Assembly: GCA_025936205.1 (NCBI GenBank)
Contig: JAICTU010000121.1
Location: 1-19,745 of the forward strand
DNA: 19,745 nucleotides
Reading direction: 5' to 3'
Source of the DNA: Polyangiaceae bacterium
GTDB taxonomy: Bacteria; Myxococcota; Polyangia; Polyangiales; Polyangiaceae
The notes beneath the pieces are model-generated. The model was not told the DNA's origin, ran no database searches, and saw nothing but the letters and a program-made list of their open reading frames with translations. The position numbers and the translations under genes are program-made. How positions within the stretch are numbered: the first letter of the stretch is position 1; each line of letters opens with the position of its first letter. Shown in pieces: positions 15,943-19,745 of this stretch.

Positions 15943-17080
15943 CTATTCCAGCGCCGCGCCCGTGGGCGTCTTCAGCCCGTCGGGCTCTGCGCTCTTGCTC
16001 AGGTACGACTCGATGAAGTCGTCCAGCTCGCCGTCGAGCACTGCGTCGACCTGGGACGTTTCGTGCTCGGTGCGCAGATCCTTCACGAGCTGGTAGGGCT
16101 GCAGCACGTAGCTGCGGATCTGGCTGCCCCACGCGATCTGGTCCTTGCCGGCCTCGTACTTGGCCTTGTCCTCGGTGCGCTTGGCGAGCTCGATCTCGTA
16201 CAGCTTGGCCTTGAGCATCTTGAGGGCCATGCGGCGATTTTGCAGCTGGCTGCGCTCAGCGCGGCAGACCACCATGATGCCGCTGGGCAGATGGCGCATG
16301 CGCACCGCCGTCTCCACCTTGTTCACGTTCTGGCCGCCCTTGCCGCCCGCGCGCATGGTGGTGACCTCGAGATCGCCTTCGTTCACCTCGATGTCGATCT
16401 CGTCCTCGATGTCGGGCGTGACCTCGACCGCGCAGAACGAGGTGTGGCGGCGCGCGTTGGAGTCGAAGGGGCTGATGCGCACCAGCCGGTGCACGCCCAT
16501 CTCCGCGCGCAGGTAGCCGTAGGCAAAGGGTCCGCTCACCGTGAAGGTGGCGCCGTCGATGCCGGCCTCGTCGCCCGGCTGGTAATCGATCATCTCGGTT
16601 TTGTACCCGCGGCGTTCGCACCAGCGCAGGTACATGCGCAGCAACATCGCGCCCCAGTCCTTCGACTCGGTGCCGCCCGAGCCGGGATGGATGGCGACGA
16701 TGGCGTCCGCGTGCGCAGCGGGCCCGTTGAGCATGCGCTCCAGCTCGGCGCGGCGTACCTTGTCGACCAGGGCTCGGCCCTGGGCCTCGACCTCGGTCAC
16801 GACCTGCGAATCGTCGGCCTCTTCCCCGAGGTCGAGCAGCTCCGTCAGGTCCTTCACTTCCTTGGTGAGGAACTCGATGGTCTTGATCTTCTGCTCGACT
16901 CCGGAGCGGCGCCGCAGCAAGGCTTGCGCCTTGGCCTGATCGTTCCAGAAGTTGGGAGCAGTGGAGAGCTGGTTCAGCTCTTCGAGTTGGCGTTCGAGTT
17001 GCGGTACGTCAAAGATGCCCCCTTAGCGCATCCACGCGCCGCTTGAGGTCTACGAGCACCGGTCGGATCTCCGAGGCCAT
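15943..17080 (-). CDS. prfB: Peptide chain release factor 2, expressed through +1 programmed frameshift
   Basis: RF2 recognises UGA/UAA and triggers peptide release. The product is 378 aa when 23 codons of the first frame (17080 down to 17012) are joined to the second frame (17010 down to 15943) by skipping the T at 17011. The first frame ends LRGHL and the second begins [16 protein letters not shown]. The stop-recognition tripeptide SPF is at about residues 203-205 (RISPFDSN) and the catalytic GGQ at about 248-250 ([12 protein letters not shown]). Both sit near their positions in E. coli RF2, and SPF marks RF2, not RF1. The ATG at 17080 aligns best with known RF2 starts, although its nearest purine run (a G7) is 13 nt away. 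A GTG seven codons later (17059) has GGAG at ideal spacing. The 5' end overlaps the preceding gene. Confidence 0.95.
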
Positions 17081-18014
17081 GGGCGACTTGTAGCCCCCCC
17101 GCTGCCGGCTCGCAAGCTTCGCGGTCGAGGGACGACTCGGGACGGGTGTGAGCGTCCTCCCGGGTGTGCTCCAGGTGGCGGGAGAACCACCCGTCGGTCC
17201 AGGCGTCGAGGCGCAGCAGGGCGTCGAGCTCGCGCAGCTCGAGGGCGTGGCGCGGCTCCTCCTCGAGCAGCTCCGAGCGCTGGGCCAGGCGCGCCCGCTG
17301 CCAGTCCACCAGCGCCTCCAGCACCAGGCGCAGCAGGCGCCGGCGATTCTCGAGCTCCTGGGCCTTCAAGCGCTGGATCGCGATCTCGTCATGCGAGAAC
17401 ACCAGGTGCTCGAGGCGCCAGGTGAGCCGTGCCTCGAACCACAGGTCGTGGCCTCCGTCCTGGGTGAACTTGCCCGGATCGGTCAGCGTCGGGGCGAGCC
17501 GGAGCGATTGGTCGCGCGAGCTGCCGGCGGCCAGCCGCACCTCGGGCAACCCGGCAGAGGAGCGGGTGCGCGCGAGCATGGAATCGTAGGCGGCGGGTGG
17601 GGCGCCGAGGTCGGCGACTCGGCTCGCGGCGGCGAGGGTCGACCGCGCCAGCGCCGGATCGAGCTCCCACCGGCGTCCGGGCAAGGGCATGCGGCCGCTC
17701 GGGAGCGGCGGTTCGGCGAGGAAGGGCGTGTCGGCGGGCTCGTCAGCGGACCGTTGCGGCGCTTCTCCGGCGGCCGCCGCGAGCGCCGCGCTGCGGCCCG
17801 CCACCAGCAGATCCAGAGAAAAGCCGAGCTCCAGCACGCCGAACGCACGTTCGCGCTCGCCGCCGTGCAAATACCCGCCGCGGACCCGAAGCCAGAGCGG
17901 GCCGGACGGCGGCGTTTCGGAGGGGCGTATCGAGTCGGCGTCGGCCGCGAGGAGCGGCACGCAGAGCAGCAGCAGGAGCAGAACCATCGAGGACGCGAGC
18001 AGGCGAGCAGGCAT
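16974..18014 (-). CDS. Exported helical protein of unknown function
   Basis: A 346-aa protein I do not recognise. The N-terminus ([20 protein letters not shown]) is a clear Sec signal peptide with likely cleavage after the Ala-rich end near residue 24-26. An intermediate region about 40-80 ([20 protein letters not shown], then a strand-like [11 protein letters not shown]) resembles an outer-membrane or periplasmic beta segment. [20 protein letters not shown] (190-209) is followed by a long charged helix to about 282 ([20 protein letters not shown]). The helix-rich layout vaguely recalls outer-membrane efflux proteins, but no motif proves it. From about residue 285 the sequence is low-complexity and runs 107 bp into prfB, so the true C-terminus may differ. 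The chosen ATG begins the signal peptide; an in-frame TTG at 18095 would add 27 non-signal residues. Confidence 0.65.
   Translation of the reverse strand: MPARLLASSMVLLLLLLCVPLLAADADSIRPSETPPSGPLWLRVRGGYLHGGERERAFGVLELGFSLDLLVAGRSAALAAAAGEAPQRSADEPADTPFLAEPPLPSGRMPLPGRRWELDPALARSTLAAASRVADLGAPPAAYDSMLARTRSSAGLPEVRLAAGSSRDQSLRLAPTLTDPGKFTQDGGHDLWFEARLTWRLEHLVFSHDEIAIQRLKAQELENRRRLLRLVLEALVDWQRARLAQRSELLEEEPRHALELRELDALLRLDAWTDGWFSRHLEHTREDAHTRPESSLDREACEPAAGGLQVAHGLGDPTGARRPQAARGCAKGASLTYRNSNANSKS
17008..17023 (-). promoter_or_regulatory. prfB +1 programmed ribosomal frameshift signal
   Basis: On the minus strand the sequence is AGGGGG-CAT-CTT-TGA-C. An internal Shine-Dalgarno (17018-17023) lies 3 nt before the slippery CTT, followed by an in-frame TGA with C in the next position. 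This is the same layout and spacing as the E. coli prfB signal. It autoregulates RF2: low RF2 lets the ribosome pause at UGA and shift to make more RF2. Confidence 0.96.
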
Positions 18015-18128
18015 GTTGCGCAGCTCGTCCGCCGGCGAGCGGCGGTTTCTCACGCCGTTCCCTGCTTCTTCCGCCGGCGACGCCCGCGAGCACAAAACCC
18101 GCGCCCTCGTGAGCGAGCGCCGCGGCGC

Positions 18129-19400
18129 TCAGCAATAGATGGGGGCGGCCTCCGCCAGGTGATCGGCGGCGCGCGCCGCCAGCTCGGCGGGGTCGCGCGA
18201 CCAGATCGAGCCCGCCACGACCAGCGGCACGGCGTCCGCGTCGCTGCGGCTCAGCTTCGCGCGCACGACCGCGAGCGGCGATAGCCCCTCGAGCCGTACG
18301 GCGCCGTTGCCGTGGATCACGGGAAAGCGCTTCTCGCTGCGCTCGCTGCCGGCTCCGCGTGGGGTATAGGCGACCACGCTGATCCAGTGCGGTTCAGCGC
18401 TGGTGCCGTTGGTGGAGGGGCGGGCGAGCTCCCAGTAGAGATAACGGGTGTGCCCGCTGGTCTCGATCAGCGCCAGACCGGCCGGGCGCGGCTCGAGCGG
18501 TGCGCTGGCGGGAACTTCGGCGCTCGCCGGGAGAGGCAGGGACGGGGGCGACGGCTCCGCTGCCGGAGCTGCCTCTGCTGCCGCCACTGGCTCTGGAGCT
18601 GCCTCCAACGTGGGAGCTGGTGGCTTTCCGCTGTCTCGGCGCGTTTCGGGTACCGGCTCGATGGACTCGAGCTCGGCGGCGGCTTCGCCCATCAGCTCTG
18701 CGGAGCCGGCGTCGAAGGAGAACTCTTCCGCCAGCCCCGCGTCGCCTGCCAGTGGCACGTCTGCCAGTGGCACGTCTGCCAGTGGCACGTCTGTCAATGG
18801 CACGTCTGTCAATGGCACAGCGCCGAGCAGATCGCTCGCGGGGCTGCTTTCCTCCGCCGCGAACTCGAACTCGTGCGGCGGCAGCGCGTCTTCCTCTGCG
18901 GGCTTTGCGCGGGGTGGACCCCCACCGAGGGCCCCGCTGCTCAGCTGCTCTTCGTGGCGCCTCGCCGCCAGCGCGATCGCGAGCTGGGCGCGCAGCTCGC
19001 GCGCGAGGTCGTGATCGGGGACGCTATCCAGCACCTCGTCGAGCGTGGCGATGCCGCGCTCCAGGTGGCCCTGAGCCGCGTAGATGCGCGCCAGCGTGAC
19101 CGTCGCGACCGGCGGCGGACCGCTCGGCATGGGCCGCAACGACGCATCGCCACGGATCACGGCGGCAGCATCCGGCAAGTGCAAACCCCGCTCGACCACG
19201 CTGGCGAGCAGCCGCCTCGCCACGCCCAGCCAGGTCGCGGGCTGTGGCGGGAGGCGCGGTTCCGGCTTGCGCGCGCGCTCGATCGCCGCGCGCAACTCCG
19301 CGCGCGTCATCACGTCCGCATCCGAGACGTTCAGGGTCTGCGCGAGCTTCAACAGCTCGAGACGCGAGAGCGTCTTGGGATTGACGTCGTTGATCAGCAT
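18129..19400 (-). CDS. Rho-N / TPR-like / DUF4912-like protein with low-complexity linker
   Basis: A 423-aa cytoplasmic protein of unknown function. Residues about 8-42 (KTLSRLELLKLAQTLNVSDA then MTRAELRAAIERA) resemble a Rho-N/SAP-type helical nucleic-acid-binding motif. Residues about 98-146 resemble a single TPR (LARIYAAQGHLERGIATLDE). Residues about 160-305 are acidic and Ala/Pro-rich, including a pentapeptide repeat (VPLTD/VPLAD). The C-terminal part (about 306-400: ETSGHTRYLYWELARP, HWISVVAYTPRG, RLEGLSPLAVVRAKLS) fits DUF4912, which is often found with a Rho-N module. The ATG at 19400 is preferred because the Rho-N motif starts directly after it and CGAGG lies 4 nt upstream. In-frame starts at 19460, 19520 and 19553 would add a non-conserved, basic leader. 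It lies 114 bp upstream of the exported-protein gene on the same strand. Confidence 0.7.
   Translation of the reverse strand: MLINDVNPKTLSRLELLKLAQTLNVSDADVMTRAELRAAIERARKPEPRLPPQPATWLGVARRLLASVVERGLHLPDAAAVIRGDASLRPMPSGPPPVATVTLARIYAAQGHLERGIATLDEVLDSVPDHDLARELRAQLAIALAARRHEEQLSSGALGGGPPRAKPAEEDALPPHEFEFAAEESSPASDLLGAVPLTDVPLTDVPLADVPLADVPLAGDAGLAEEFSFDAGSAELMGEAAAELESIEPVPETRRDSGKPPAPTLEAAPEPVAAAEAAPAAEPSPPSLPLPASAEVPASAPLEPRPAGLALIETSGHTRYLYWELARPSTNGTSAEPHWISVVAYTPRGAGSERSEKRFPVIHGNGAVRLEGLSPLAVVRAKLSRSDADAVPLVVAGSIWSRDPAELAARAADHLAEAAPIYC
18748..18819. repeat. 15-bp coding minisatellite (4.8 copies)
   Basis: Units start at 18748, 18763, 18778, 18793 and 18808 (last partial). Units 1-3 are identical (GCCAGTGGCACGTCT); units 4-5 share two changes (GTCAATGGCACGTCT). 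The repeat encodes the in-frame pentapeptide VPLAD/VPLTD, so copy-number changes would keep the frame. Confidence 0.95.
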
Positions 19401-19619
19401 CGAACCTCGCGGCGGGAACCTCTCCGGGACGACCACACGGAAACGGGTCCGGGGCCGCATAGGATAACTCGAGGCGGCGCTCGGGGTTGCGCGGTTTTGC
19501 GCGCCATCCGAGTGCGACATGGAAGCACTTCTACGCCCCTCCGACGATTGCATGTCCAGGCTCGTGGCCTGGGAGCCGGCCGCCTCTTGCCCACGCCGAC
19601 TGCCCCTGCGCGCGCTCGA

Positions 19620-19645
19620 GTTGAGGTTTCCATGGAAACCTCAAC
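19620..19645. repeat. 26-bp perfect palindrome at the head of the repeat array
   Basis: Arms GTTGAGGTTTCC and GGAAACCTCAAC flank a central AT, giving 26 self-complementary bases around a CCATGG centre. The right arm is the first 12 bp of the 42-bp repeat unit, so the left arm is an inverted piece of the same unit. The region 19401-19619 between it and the nearest gene start holds nothing further I can support. Confidence 0.95.
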
Positions 19646-19745
19646 TTGCGCGTGGAGACCCCCCTTAGTTCCTCCGGAAACCTCAACTTGCGCGTGGAGA
19701 CCCCCCTTAGTTCCTCCGGAAACCTCAACTTGCGCGTGGAGACCC
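19634..19745. repeat. 42-bp tandem direct repeat array, truncated by the window end
   Basis: Identical 42-bp units start at 19634, 19676 and 19718; the third is cut by the window edge, so the array may be longer. Each unit begins GGAAACCTCAACTTGCGCG and ends TTAGTTCCTCC. There are no spacers, which rules out a CRISPR array. Because 42 is a multiple of three and the unit lacks stops in four of six frames, it generates artefactual repetitive reading frames (for example one starting at the palindrome's central ATG, 19632, with period ETSTCAWRPPLVPP). Identity between copies suggests recent expansion or active homogenisation. Confidence 0.95.

Noticed and set aside
14609..17046. Long plus-strand open frames opposite lysS and prfB (14609-15889 and 15757-17046)
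   Set aside because: They are antisense shadows of genes with full catalytic motifs. They have no ribosome binding site, and their composition mirrors the complement of GC-biased codons.
19556..19572. Small hairpin (CCAGGC-TCGTG-GCCTGG) upstream of the DUF4912-like gene
   Set aside because: A 6-bp stem with no T-run or promoter context; too common to call a terminator or operator.
19634..19745. CRISPR array
   Set aside because: The 42-bp units are directly adjacent with no variable spacers, and no cas genes are in the window.

Overview
The window reads as chromosomal DNA from a GC-rich Gram-negative bacterium, most likely a myxobacterium or relative (Myxococcota, Polyangiales-like). The reasons are the strong G/C third-position bias, the Lol lipoprotein-sorting genes, the prfB-lysS-lolC-lolD gene order, a fused (group 2) MrpA/B, and long low-complexity Ala/Pro stretches. 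The lineage is inferred from gene content, not from a marker-gene comparison.

Left edge (1-695): the 5' end of a VOC/glyoxalase-fold gene runs off the window on the minus strand. Beside it is what looks like the eroded C-terminal part of a TPR-type gene on the plus strand.

696-6739 (minus): a complete six-gene Mrp (Mnh/Pha) cation/proton antiporter operon, transcribed mrpAB-C-D-E-F-G. The genes abut or overlap by 4 bp throughout, and the ion-path Glu/Lys residues of the A and D subunits are present. A divergent intergenic region of about 340 bp, with a perfect 15-bp palindrome just upstream of mrpA, separates it from the next block.

7078-11546 (plus): a signalling/stress block. It contains a two-domain universal stress protein, an Rnk/GreA-C-like RNA-polymerase-binding protein, a large fusion of a HAD phosphatase domain to a HerA/DUF87-like P-loop ATPase, and, overlapping its stop codon, a soluble orphan histidine kinase. 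The HAD-ATPase/kinase pair is the least understood part of the window.

11572-17080 (minus): a housekeeping operon read prfB, lysS, lolC, lolD. prfB carries a textbook +1 programmed frameshift site. lolC has about 130 extra N-terminal residues with three additional predicted membrane segments.

16974-19400 (minus): two lineage-type genes of unknown function lie upstream of prfB. One is an exported helical protein whose 3' end overlaps prfB by 107 bp. The other is a Rho-N/TPR-like/DUF4912-like protein with an in-frame 15-bp minisatellite.

Right edge (19620-19745): a 42-bp tandem repeat array headed by a 26-bp perfect palindrome runs out of the window. No tRNA, rRNA, CRISPR array, insertion sequence, phage or plasmid gene was seen.
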